DNA from: Candidatus Woesearchaeota archaeon
GTDB lineage: Archaea; Nanobdellota; Nanobdellia; Woesearchaeales; JAFGUC01
Assembly (NCBI GenBank): GCA_016938695.1
Contig: JAFGUC010000006.1
Coordinates: 347,491-411,490, forward strand
Length of the DNA stretch: 64,000 bases
Direction: 5' to 3'
Each line of letters opens with the position of its first letter. The first letter of the stretch is position 1. The notes below the pieces were generated by a model. The model was not told the DNA's origin. It saw nothing but the letters and a program-made list of their open reading frames with translations, and searched no databases. The translations under genes and the position numbers were made by a program. Positions 55,521 to 64,000 of the stretch are shown in pieces.

Positions 55521-56909
55521 ATGTTGGGGGTAAAAACATTACGAACTAGTGTATTAGTTCTATTCTTATTAGGTTTTATCATCCAGTTTTCAATTGCAGA
55601 TACACATCCGGATATTGTTGAAGAGAAGTATTTTGTATACGGAACAGTTGATTTGATTAATTGCGAGTATTCTGATCTTGTTGCAAAAAGTTTAGGAACT
55701 GTAATTGGAAATGGAATTTTAGCAAAACAAGGTGCTTCTTGCAATTATGCTATTTCAATATTTGAAGATTCAATGAATGTAGAAATATACATCGATAATT
55801 ACTTGTGTAAAATAGTCTTCACAAATAACACAAACACTAAAAAAAATATCGCATGTGAAAGTCTTCCATCACAATATTATCAGCCTATTGGAGGTTGTAT
55901 GGATGAAACATCAATATATTATAATCCTTTGGCAACTGTAGAAGATGGTAGTTGTGGATATGTTATTGGTTGTACTGATGTTTATGCATTAAATTACGAT
56001 ATAACTGCAAAAATTAATTCTGGTTGTATTTACTCTAGTGGTTGTATGGATTCTAAAGCAACAAATTACAATCCTATTGTTAAAGTAGATGATGGAAGTT
56101 GTATATATAAAGTTGGTTGCACAAATAACAAAGCAATTAATTATGATGTTTTAGCTAAAATTGATGATGGAAGTTGCATTTTTCCTTTGACAGGGTGTAC
56201 TGACTTAGAAGCATTGAATTATAATCCTGATGCAAAAGATGATGATGGAAGTTGCTTATATCTAAAAACAGGATGCATTAATCCTGATGCCAAAAATTAT
56301 GATTCTGATTCACAAGTTGATGATGGAAGTTGTATTTATTACAATATGGGTTGCATTAATTCTAATGCACTAAACTACAACAGTTCCTCAGAAATTGATG
56401 ATGGAAGTTGCATTTTTCCAATTTATGGTTGCACAGATGAACTTGCATTGAATTATAACTCAAAAGCAACCAACGATGATTCATCTTGCACTTTTAAAAC
56501 GGGTTGCACTAACTCATCTGCAACTAATTATAATCCTCTTGCAATCATAGATGATTTGAGTTGTTCATTCTACGTTGAACCTGAAACAAATATCGTAACT
56601 CAACAAACTCCTAAAGAAGTAACTAGTTCATCATCAAAATCAAGCTCAAGTAGCTCAAGTAAAAAGACAACTAACACAGTTACTACAGGTGATGTTGTTG
56701 CAACATTTGTGCCTGAAGAAGATATCAAAGATGAAAAAGTCACTGAAAAACAAGAAATTGTTGAACCAAAAATTGAAACTAAAAAAGAAATAATCACTCA
56801 ACAAGAAACTAAATTTACAATCTCAAAAACAGTATTTCAACTGGGATTATCTGGAATACTAACATTTGTAATATTATTACTTGTCATATTCACCATTAAA
56901 AAACGCTAG
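55521..56909 (+). CDS. Surface protein with nine Cys-rich ~25-residue repeats and C-terminal anchor
   Basis: A 462-residue exported protein: signal peptide (1-27), a beta-rich N-domain (30-115), then nine tandem repeats (about 120-355) of the pattern GC-T/I/M-D/N-x2-A-x-N-Y-N/D-x8-DDGSC, a Ser/Thr/Glu/Lys-rich stalk (about 360-435) and a membrane helix with KKR tail. The paired cysteines probably form one disulphide per repeat and the Asp residues may bind calcium. Such DDGSC repeats are common in secreted bacterial proteins. A TATA box (TTTATAAATA, about 55490-55499) supports a leaderless ATG at 55521. It heads the YD-repeat locus. Confidence 0.88.
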   Translation: MLGVKTLRTSVLVLFLLGFIIQFSIADTHPDIVEEKYFVYGTVDLINCEYSDLVAKSLGTVIGNGILAKQGASCNYAISIFEDSMNVEIYIDNYLCKIVFTNNTNTKKNIACESLPSQYYQPIGGCMDETSIYYNPLATVEDGSCGYVIGCTDVYALNYDITAKINSGCIYSSGCMDSKATNYNPIVKVDDGSCIYKVGCTNNKAINYDVLAKIDDGSCIFPLTGCTDLEALNYNPDAKDDDGSCLYLKTGCINPDAKNYDSDSQVDDGSCIYYNMGCINSNALNYNSSSEIDDGSCIFPIYGCTDELALNYNSKATNDDSSCTFKTGCTNSSATNYNPLAIIDDLSCSFYVEPETNIVTQQTPKEVTSSSSKSSSSSSSKKTTNTVTTGDVVATFVPEEDIKDEKVTEKQEIVEPKIETKKEIITQQETKFTISKTVFQLGLSGILTFVILLLVIFTIKKR

Positions 56910-56919
56910 TATCAAGAAA

Positions 56920-59900
56920 ATGGAAATAAAAAATTATATGAAAATTTTTGTTGTATTGCTGACTCTTTGTTTAGTTGCAACACCAGTTTTATCAGATAAT
57001 AAATTAACAAATTTAATTCCAAATGGAGTTTTTTTTAACGATTTATTTTCTGGAACTGCATCGTATGGATATAATATTGATATACTACCTGGAGTTGCAG
57101 GACTAATACCAAGTATTAGTTTATCATACAACCACCATTCAATTGGAGCAAAAAGTGTTGTTGGTAATGGATGGTCAATTACTGAAAATTATATCTACAG
57201 AGATGTGAATGGAACGATTAATGATACTAGCGATGATTTTTTCAAATTACATTTTAATGGTGTTGATATTAATTTAGTGTATGATGTTGAAGAATATCAC
57301 ACTGAAGTTGATTATAGATGGAAAATAAACACAGAACTTACTACAGAAAATAGGTTCAAGAAATATTGGTATCTTAAAACAACAGATGGAACTACATATA
57401 AATTTGGAAGTAATTTGAATTCTGAAATATCTTCAGATTTATTTGCAGGAATTTGGAACCTTGATTCTATAGAGGATGCGAATCAGAATAAAATATATTA
57501 CTTTTATGATAAGACATTTGTAAACGATACTTTTTCATATCTTTCAAAAATTGAATATAATAATGGACATAATATTGTTGAATTCAATTATAAAGAAAAT
57601 TCTATTTATGGATTAAATAAAGTTGTTGCTGGAATTCAATTGACACAAAATGCATTATTAAAAAATATTACAACAAAGTATGATTCAAAAATTGTCTCAA
57701 TTTATAATTTTGAATATTTAAATCGAACAGGTAAATTAATCCTAAATAAAATTCAGAAATTTAACTCTGACCTTATTGAGATTAATAATCCAACTATTTT
57801 TGATTATTCTAATGATACTATTAATACATGGACTCAAAGCTCAAGTTTACCTAGTGCATTTGATTCATCAACACGGTTAATTGATATTAACAATGATGGA
57901 TTTGATGATTTATTAAAAATGGATAACACTGCGACTTTAACATATTGGTTAAATTCTAAAGATGGATGGTCTAGTGCAAAAACAATTAGTAATTTTTTAA
58001 CAGGAGGATTTGTTGATTTATGGGATAATGATTTAGGTGTAAGATTTTTTGATGTTAATTCAGATGGTTTTGTAGATATTGTTATGTCTAGGAAAGATTC
58101 AACTACAATTAGCAAAGTATTACTTAATACTGGAAATTCTTTTGTTGAATCAAACTTAACAATTCCTGTTATGTTCACTCAAAAAACAACATATTCAACT
58201 GGATGTACACCAAGCTATTGCCCTTCGGGTAGTATTGATGGAGGGATATCTTGTAATCCAACCACAGGAGTTTGTACTAGAACTTGTAAAACATATACTT
58301 GTGGAACAAGTGGAACTGTTGTTCTTAATGAAAAAAATAGTATTCCAGAATGGGATGATGATGATTATGATGAAGAAGATTCAGGATATACATTTTATCC
58401 TTCAACTGACAAATGCTATGAATTTAAGTATATTACTGAAGATGACAATGAATGTTATTGGCTAAGCACTAATTATGATGATATTGATGATGATTGTGAT
58501 GGATATGACTTAGATTCTTATAGTGGAATTGGTTTTGAAGGTGATAGTTGGATGGGTACCATTGGATATTTTAACTACGATACCGAAACAGGCTATATTC
58601 CTGATGACGCAGTTGATAATTCATATTGGAATTATTTTTATGTATCTAGAATAGATTACGATTCTACTCCTGATTCATTTGGAGATTGGACTAGTCATGA
58701 AAATACATTTTGCGAAGGAGACATATATTCAATTTATTGTGCACCAACATCTGGCGCATGTAGTTCTTGGAGTAAACAGAATTGCGGATATGGTTGTGCT
58801 GGAACTGGTGTTGCTCCAAAGGCAGTTATTGGAATTTATCAGGATGTTTATTCAGAAGGAATTGATAACGCTTTTACAGATATGCAACCAGCTTGTGAAG
58901 ATGATTTAATGTATGCTAATGAACTTGACCCTGGAAGTACTTATCAAGTAATTGAATATCCTGCCTATATTTCTTATACGTATCCTACTTGTAATTATCA
59001 ACCAAGTATATACAAAGATACTGGTGCAAGAATGTATGATGTTAACGGAGATAAAAAAATTGACATTATCCAAAAAACAGATTCAATTGAAAAGGTCTGG
59101 TTGAATGAAAATGAAAGTTTTGTACTTACTGAATATAGCATTCCTTCAACATTTAGTGTTCTTGATACCTCAGGTAATTTTAAGGGAGTTTTTGCGATTG
59201 ATGTTAATGGAGATTCATTGGTTGATTTTGTTATTTCAAAAGATTCTATAAATCAAATCTGGTTAAATAATGGTACATCTTGGAGTTTATCTACAATGCA
59301 ACTTCCAGTTCAAATGATTACTGGAACTACATCTAATGGCGTTACATTTGTAGATTTGGATTCTGATGGACTTGTTGATATTTTACAAAGTAAAGGGACT
59401 ACGAAAAAAGCTTGGATTAACACAGGACAAAGCTGGATTGAAACTGTTTTATCTTTACCAACTGGTTTTGATGTTACAAATCAAGGTTCAAGCATTGCAT
59501 TCTTGAATTCAGACCTTAGTGCAGATATTGTTGTTGGAAATAGTGTTTTTGTTAATTCTCAAAGCACATTTAACATTTTGAATAAAATAACTGATTCAAA
59601 TCTAAAAACAACAAAACTGGATTATATTTCATCATCTGAATTTGATAACACAGGTAATGATGATATTAGTGATTTTGGAATTAAAGCTAATTTATTATCT
59701 AAAATAACAGAGTATAATGGAATTACTGGACCACATGAAAATATTATCAGCACTAGCTTTGAATATTCAAATGGTTTATATGATGTTGAGAACAATGATT
59801 ATAAAGGATTTGGAAAAGTTATTGAAACAAAGTCAAATGATGTAAAAATTATTCATTATTTTTTACAAGATAGTGGACGAAAAGGACTAGAATTTCAAAC

Positions 59901-62880
59901 AGATATATTTGATGAATTAAATAATCTTAAACAACAAACATTAAGTGATTATTCTAAAGAACATATTGGAAATTCTTATTTTAAAATAAATAATGATAAA
60001 ATAAATACAATTGAATATTCTGGAAACCAAACATCATCAAAAAGTATTGAATTTGAATATGACGATTATGGAAATCCAACTACAATATACTATAATGGAT
60101 TTGATGATGTGGCTACAGATAATTATAGAGTAGAAAATGAATATGAATATAATGAAAATAAATGGATTATGACAAAACTATATCATGCGATAACATATAA
60201 CATCAGTAACAAAAAAATTGCTGAAACTTATAATACGCACGATAGTAATGGTAATACTATTTTTACATATGAATACTTTAATCCTACTACTGCCTTAATT
60301 AGTAAATATTCATATGATTCTTATGGAAATGTAATTTCTTATAAAAACCCACGAGGATTTTATACTAATTACATATATGACAATACAAATACTTTTGTTG
60401 AAGAAGTTAGAGATGCAAACTACGCAACTAAAAAATATGTGTACAATAAATCAACAGGAAGTCTTCTTAGTGAAACTGATGAAAATGGTTTTAGTATAAA
60501 TTATACATATGATAAATTTGGAAGAATTTCTACAGTATCTCAAAACAATCAAACATCCAAATATAATTTTGAATATGATTTTACACAAATTCCTAAAAAA
60601 ATCAAGAAAACAATTATATTAAATAGCACAGATAATACGTCTAGCACAGAATATATTGATTCTTTTGGAAATTTGTTGGAAGAGAAAAAAGAATATAATG
60701 AAAATTCAGTATCAAAATATTATTTGTATGACAGTTCACAAAATGTAATTTTTGAAAGTAATTTTTATGTTTCGAATGAATCATATAATTCTCCTGATTC
60801 AGGAATTTATGGAATATCATATGAATATGATTTTATGAACAGAAATATTATTCAAAGAGATCAAAATCTAAACACATATACAACAACATATGGGCTTAAT
60901 TTTTATCAAATTGTTAATCCTAAAGGTCACGTACAACAATATTTTTTAGATTCGTCAGGCAGAATAATTTCATTGATTGAATATGATGGAGATACTGCAA
61001 TTCAGAATAAGTACAAATATGACTTATTAGGAAATTTACTAGCAATAACAGATTCTCTGGGAAAAAACACTACCTATACATATGATATGATAGGTCGAAA
61101 AAAATCAGTAACTGATAATGATTTAGGAGAATGGTCTTATGAATATGATGGCAACAGTAATTTGATAAAGCAAACTGATTCAAGAGGAAAAACAACATCA
61201 ATTACTTATGACAAATTAGATCGTGTATTAACTAAATCACCTGATGATAATTTGTATAAATATACATATGATGTGACTTTGTATAACACATTATATTCTA
61301 TAAAAGGAAACGATTATGCAGAATATTTCTTTTATGATGATTTTTATAGAACAGTTTTAAAACAAATTGAGATTGACGAGTTTAATTTTTCAACAGAATA
61401 TAGTTATGATTCTGGAGACAGACTTTTATCTAAAAAACTATTGTCTGGTAAGGAGATTAAATATCTTTATGATGGAAATCTATTAAAATCAATTTATGGT
61501 TATTCACAAAATAATTATAATGAAATTGGTCAATTGGACTTAACAATATATTCTAACGGTATTGTAACAGATTATGATTATTCTGACAAAGATTTTAGAT
61601 TAAAAAATCTAAAAGCCGGTGAATTAATAGACTATTCTTATGATTATGACAAAGTTGGAAACATAGAAAAAATTTGGGATAATGTAAATGGATTTAGTAA
61701 AACATTTACTTATGACGAATTAGGCCGATTGATTAAAGCATTTAGATTTATGGGTTATGATTTAGAATACGAATATGATTCAGTTGGAAATATGTTAATT
61801 GTTTCTAGCTCAAATGAACTTATTAAATTTAACATTACTAATAATTCGAATAAAATCAATTCATTAGAAGTATTCTCTGATGTTGATAATGACGGAGTTT
61901 TGAATGACAACTGTATATATGTCTCAAATCCTGAACAAGAAGATATAGATTCTGATGAAATTGGAGATGCTTGTGACATTTGTCCACTTGATTTTAATAA
62001 TGATATTGATTCAGATGGTTTTTGTGGTAATGTTGATATTTGTCCTTTAATTAGCGATAATCAAACTGATTCAGACTCTGATGGAATTGGGAATGCTTGT
62101 GATAACTGTATTAGTATTTCTAATACAGAACAACTAGATTGTAATAACAATGGAATTGGAGATGCTTGTGATTTAGTAAATCCAAGTGCAACTGATATCT
62201 GCGATTTTATTGATAACAATTGTAATGGAGAAGTTGATGAGGATTTTGTTTCTGAAATTGTTTATTGTGGTCTTGGAGTATGTAATAACATAGGAACTAC
62301 TACTTGCAATAATGGATTTGTGTTTAATAGTTGTGTTCCTAAAGCAATTGAACCAACCGTATTTAATGATGATATTGACCAAAACTGTGACGGACATGAT
62401 GAAGTGTGGTCTTTAAACATCAATGAAGGATGGAATTTAGTGTCTGTTCCTTTTGATATGGATATTGCTGAAATTAAAACAGAATTAAATCCATATAGAA
62501 TCAACCATTGGTCTAGTTCTGGTTGGATTGATTACCTCCAACCACTTGGAGAATATAATACTTTAACTAATTTGAATAAATTGTACGGATCATGGATATA
62601 TTCTGACAGCAATATTGTTTATATGCCAATTGTTCATCAAACAAATGGCAAGATCAAATTAGTTGTTGGATGGAATCTTGTAGGATATCCTAGTACTACT
62701 AAGCGAAATATTTCTAGTGTATTTGGAACGGACATTATCAAAGCATACTCTACTGATTCAGACAACAATTGGATTATCTGGAAGGTTGATAATCCTTTAT
62801 CTGCTAATACATTAACTGAAATGGAGATGGGAAAAGCATATTGGATTTTATCAAATAAAACTTTAGAGGTTGATGTTTAA
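56920..62880 (+). CDS. Giant secreted SpvB/FG-GAP/YD-repeat (Rhs-like) protein
   Basis: I start it at the ATG at 56920 (a TTG at 56881 overlaps the upstream gene; an ATG at 56938 would begin the signal peptide directly). The roughly 1,987 residues have a signal peptide, an SpvB-like domain (GTASYGYNIDILPGVAGLIPSIS region), FG-GAP/VCBS-type repeats (DINNDGFDDL, DVNSDGFVDI, DVNGDKKIDI, DLDSDGLVDI), interrupted by a Cys-rich Asp-rich insert (nucleotides about 58190-59000), many YD repeats (YDxxG pattern, to about 61800), thrombospondin type 3-like DSDxDGIGDACD repeats, a MopE-like DNNCNGEVDEDF and a C-terminal domain (GWNLVSVPF). The layout resembles TcB/TcC toxins and Rhs shells. No C-terminal toxin domain is recognised. 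Confidence 0.9.
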   Translation: MEIKNYMKIFVVLLTLCLVATPVLSDNKLTNLIPNGVFFNDLFSGTASYGYNIDILPGVAGLIPSISLSYNHHSIGAKSVVGNGWSITENYIYRDVNGTINDTSDDFFKLHFNGVDINLVYDVEEYHTEVDYRWKINTELTTENRFKKYWYLKTTDGTTYKFGSNLNSEISSDLFAGIWNLDSIEDANQNKIYYFYDKTFVNDTFSYLSKIEYNNGHNIVEFNYKENSIYGLNKVVAGIQLTQNALLKNITTKYDSKIVSIYNFEYLNRTGKLILNKIQKFNSDLIEINNPTIFDYSNDTINTWTQSSSLPSAFDSSTRLIDINNDGFDDLLKMDNTATLTYWLNSKDGWSSAKTISNFLTGGFVDLWDNDLGVRFFDVNSDGFVDIVMSRKDSTTISKVLLNTGNSFVESNLTIPVMFTQKTTYSTGCTPSYCPSGSIDGGISCNPTTGVCTRTCKTYTCGTSGTVVLNEKNSIPEWDDDDYDEEDSGYTFYPSTDKCYEFKYITEDDNECYWLSTNYDDIDDDCDGYDLDSYSGIGFEGDSWMGTIGYFNYDTETGYIPDDAVDNSYWNYFYVSRIDYDSTPDSFGDWTSHENTFCEGDIYSIYCAPTSGACSSWSKQNCGYGCAGTGVAPKAVIGIYQDVYSEGIDNAFTDMQPACEDDLMYANELDPGSTYQVIEYPAYISYTYPTCNYQPSIYKDTGARMYDVNGDKKIDIIQKTDSIEKVWLNENESFVLTEYSIPSTFSVLDTSGNFKGVFAIDVNGDSLVDFVISKDSINQIWLNNGTSWSLSTMQLPVQMITGTTSNGVTFVDLDSDGLVDILQSKGTTKKAWINTGQSWIETVLSLPTGFDVTNQGSSIAFLNSDLSADIVVGNSVFVNSQSTFNILNKITDSNLKTTKLDYISSSEFDNTGNDDISDFGIKANLLSKITEYNGITGPHENIISTSFEYSNGLYDVENNDYKGFGKVIETKSNDVKIIHYFLQDSGRKGLEFQTDIFDELNNLKQQTLSDYSKEHIGNSYFKINNDKINTIEYSGNQTSSKSIEFEYDDYGNPTTIYYNGFDDVATDNYRVENEYEYNENKWIMTKLYHAITYNISNKKIAETYNTHDSNGNTIFTYEYFNPTTALISKYSYDSYGNVISYKNPRGFYTNYIYDNTNTFVEEVRDANYATKKYVYNKSTGSLLSETDENGFSINYTYDKFGRISTVSQNNQTSKYNFEYDFTQIPKKIKKTIILNSTDNTSSTEYIDSFGNLLEEKKEYNENSVSKYYLYDSSQNVIFESNFYVSNESYNSPDSGIYGISYEYDFMNRNIIQRDQNLNTYTTTYGLNFYQIVNPKGHVQQYFLDSSGRIISLIEYDGDTAIQNKYKYDLLGNLLAITDSLGKNTTYTYDMIGRKKSVTDNDLGEWSYEYDGNSNLIKQTDSRGKTTSITYDKLDRVLTKSPDDNLYKYTYDVTLYNTLYSIKGNDYAEYFFYDDFYRTVLKQIEIDEFNFSTEYSYDSGDRLLSKKLLSGKEIKYLYDGNLLKSIYGYSQNNYNEIGQLDLTIYSNGIVTDYDYSDKDFRLKNLKAGELIDYSYDYDKVGNIEKIWDNVNGFSKTFTYDELGRLIKAFRFMGYDLEYEYDSVGNMLIVSSSNELIKFNITNNSNKINSLEVFSDVDNDGVLNDNCIYVSNPEQEDIDSDEIGDACDICPLDFNNDIDSDGFCGNVDICPLISDNQTDSDSDGIGNACDNCISISNTEQLDCNNNGIGDACDLVNPSATDICDFIDNNCNGEVDEDFVSEIVYCGLGVCNNIGTTTCNNGFVFNSCVPKAIEPTVFNDDIDQNCDGHDEVWSLNINEGWNLVSVPFDMDIAEIKTELNPYRINHWSSSGWIDYLQPLGEYNTLTNLNKLYGSWIYSDSNIVYMPIVHQTNGKIKLVVGWNLVGYPSTTKRNISSVFGTDIIKAYSTDSDNNWIIWKVDNPLSANTLTEMEMGKAYWILSNKTLEVDV

Positions 62881-63851
62881 TGAAAAAAATCAATAGAATA
62901 CTTTTAACAATAATTGGAGCAATTACTCTAGGATCTTGTAAACCTGTTGTTGGAGGTCATGACGATTTAACACCACCAGTTGGAATAATTAATATCCTTG
63001 AAAATAGAATTGAAATGAGTTATGAAGATGAATCTCCAACGACAATTGAATATAGAATTGACGAAAACCAAAATAATATTTGGGATGAATCTTTTCAAGA
63101 ATATTCTTCAAGTATTTCATTACCCATATCAACATTACCTTTTGGAGAATATAAAATTCAGGGAAGATTCGTTGATAGCTATGGAAATGAATCAACAGAG
63201 GTTGCAAATTTTAGAAATGGAAAATTAGATTCAGTTGCACCAAATAGTCCTACTGCAACTTTTCAAGATTATAGATTTTTAGATTCAGGAAAATTTAGTT
63301 ATTCGGTTCTTGTCCCAGACGATAGAGTTGTTTTAGATGAAGAACATTCTGATGAAATAAAAATAAAGATTTGGGCGAGTCCTTACCAGGGATTAACACT
63401 AGATGACTTAGTTACTGGACACGATTCTATTTCCGATGGACAGTTACAAGAAGGTTATGTAACTTTAGTTAAAGATGCAGAATATTTGCCATCTGGCCAA
63501 CACATTGTAGATAGCAACACTTTGTTGATTAATTCAATTGTATCCTCTAATGCAAGTTGGAACATTTACTTGGAAGCAATTGATAAATCTGGAAACAAAA
63601 GTTTGAGTGAATATCCTATTATCACTGGTGGAATTGACGGCGAAAACAGAATGGAAATTTTTGTATCTGAATTTGGAGTTGACACTGTTGATTTTTTTGA
63701 TTCTCGTGGTCGAATTATTGATACTGTTGATACATTACCAAATGGGATGCTATATCATAATTTAGAAAAACTTGTTGATGGCATGCCAATTAAAGCTATT
63801 GGACGTAACACGCTTAACGAATATAATTTTGTTTATGAGAAAGACAGATGA
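62880..63851 (+). CDS. Lipoprotein of the YD-repeat locus
   Basis: The 323 residues have a lipoprotein signal (lipobox ITLGSC, Cys20) and two or three beta-sandwich-like domains (VDSYGNEST, AIDKSGNKSLSE, as in Ig-like/Fn3-like repeats). The start overlaps the preceding stop by one base (TAATG) and the end overlaps the next start as ATGA, so the three surface genes are translationally coupled. It may anchor or secrete the YD-repeat proteins. No family is recognised. Confidence 0.8.
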   Translation: MKKINRILLTIIGAITLGSCKPVVGGHDDLTPPVGIINILENRIEMSYEDESPTTIEYRIDENQNNIWDESFQEYSSSISLPISTLPFGEYKIQGRFVDSYGNESTEVANFRNGKLDSVAPNSPTATFQDYRFLDSGKFSYSVLVPDDRVVLDEEHSDEIKIKIWASPYQGLTLDDLVTGHDSISDGQLQEGYVTLVKDAEYLPSGQHIVDSNTLLINSIVSSNASWNIYLEAIDKSGNKSLSEYPIITGGIDGENRMEIFVSEFGVDTVDFFDSRGRIIDTVDTLPNGMLYHNLEKLVDGMPIKAIGRNTLNEYNFVYEKDR

Positions 63852-64000
63852 ACATTAACAAACTTAATTGGTTGCTTACTTTTTTTATCATTTTATTAGT
63901 GTTATCACTGACTCCAATTTCTGCAATCAATTATAGTTATGATTCTAATGGAAATTTAGTTAATGATTCAACTTTTACTTATGTGTATGATTCAATGAAC
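63848..64000 (+). CDS. Second YD-repeat protein, 5' end only
   Basis: The frame opens at the ATG at 63848 (ATGA overlap with the lipoprotein stop) and runs 51 codons to the window edge. It has a signal peptide (about 1-26: LLTFFIILLVLSLTPISA) followed at once by YD-repeat sequence (NYSYDSNGNLVNDST, YVYDSMN). This is the usual sequence near the end of an Rhs core, so the gene may hold a short core and a C-terminal effector domain outside the window. Confidence 0.8.
   Translation, partial: MNINKLNWLLTFFIILLVLSLTPISAINYSYDSNGNLVNDSTFTYVYDSMN

Noticed and set aside
55880..56580. About 75-base tandem repeats that look like a CRISPR or minisatellite array
   Set aside because: The repeats keep a reading frame and encode Cys-rich GC...DDGSC units; the base sequence varies at synonymous positions, so they are protein repeats.

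Overview
The window is AT-rich, densely packed DNA that reads as an archaeal genome, most likely from a DPANN-type lineage (Woesearchaeota/Pacearchaeota-like). This placement is inference from four things. Many starts have a TATA box about 25-30 bases upstream and no leader. A second gene class has GAGGTGA-type Shine-Dalgarno sequences. There is an Lhr-type helicase, a Dbh/DinB-like polymerase, a two-domain Sua5 and a membrane-anchored winged-helix regulator. Many proteins are small and of unknown family. Several genes are of bacterial type (UvrABC, RadC, VanX-like peptidase, a Chlamydia-like TGT, a histidine kinase, YD-repeat proteins), which suggests extensive transfer. I found no tRNA, rRNA, CRISPR array or intact transposon, and no gene-free stretch longer than 300 bases.

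Layout. 1-1637 (minus): operon of VanX-like dipeptidase, Nudix hydrolase, small membrane protein and partial metallophosphoesterase. 1753-9107: Lhr helicase, RecB-like nuclease, acetyltransferase, then a queuine/queuosine salvage pair (YhhQ transporter and a TGT with a Chlamydia-like pocket), a protein with UVR-like motifs and a YjjX-type NTPase. 9206-14027: two large fused redox proteins, flavodiiron-KorC-KorA and KorB-FNR-[2Fe-2S]. 14024-18724 (minus): RadC, an anchored alpha/beta hydrolase, and a secreted coiled-coil protein plus lipoprotein next to a membrane-bound winged-helix sensor and a cluster of GGAACA repeats. 18791-26859: ABC exporter, MATE exporter, Dus, a sugar-binding lipoprotein coupled to a histidine kinase, and DNA polymerase IV.

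26846-38310: PAS/GAF sensor, ferritin-like protein, J-domain protein, a tiny Lys/Ala-rich basic protein with its own leader and terminator, ATP-grasp ligase, Sua5, voltage-sensor-like protein, phosphotransferase, and a uvrB-MNT-HEPN operon. 38351-46217 is an accessory region: a 448-residue unknown, a frameshifted HerA ATPase/coiled coil/zinc ribbon, a membrane zinc-ribbon protein, a hsdM-hsdR deletion chimera, a PD-(D/E)XK nuclease and a second MNT-HEPN pair with a palindromic operator. 46285-55298: DUF362 ferredoxin, uvrC, uvrA, two unknown paralogues, MFS exporter and a second TGT, followed by an RNA with two interleaved stems. 55521-64000: a surface locus with a Cys-repeat membrane protein, a 1,987-residue SpvB/FG-GAP/YD-repeat protein, a lipoprotein and the start of another YD-repeat protein.

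Strongest new signals: (1) a near-identical 17-base element, always in the same orientation, 14-16 bases upstream of the TATA boxes of uvrA, dinB and the 448-residue gene, a candidate archaeal DNA-damage regulon; (2) the two-polypeptide fusion of a flavodiiron protein, a 2-oxoacid oxidoreductase and an FNR/ferredoxin reductase, with one expected [4Fe-4S] cysteine missing; (3) the hsdM/hsdR in-frame chimera beside a HerA cluster; (4) a queuine-type TGT next to YhhQ, with a second TGT elsewhere; (5) the YD-repeat surface locus.
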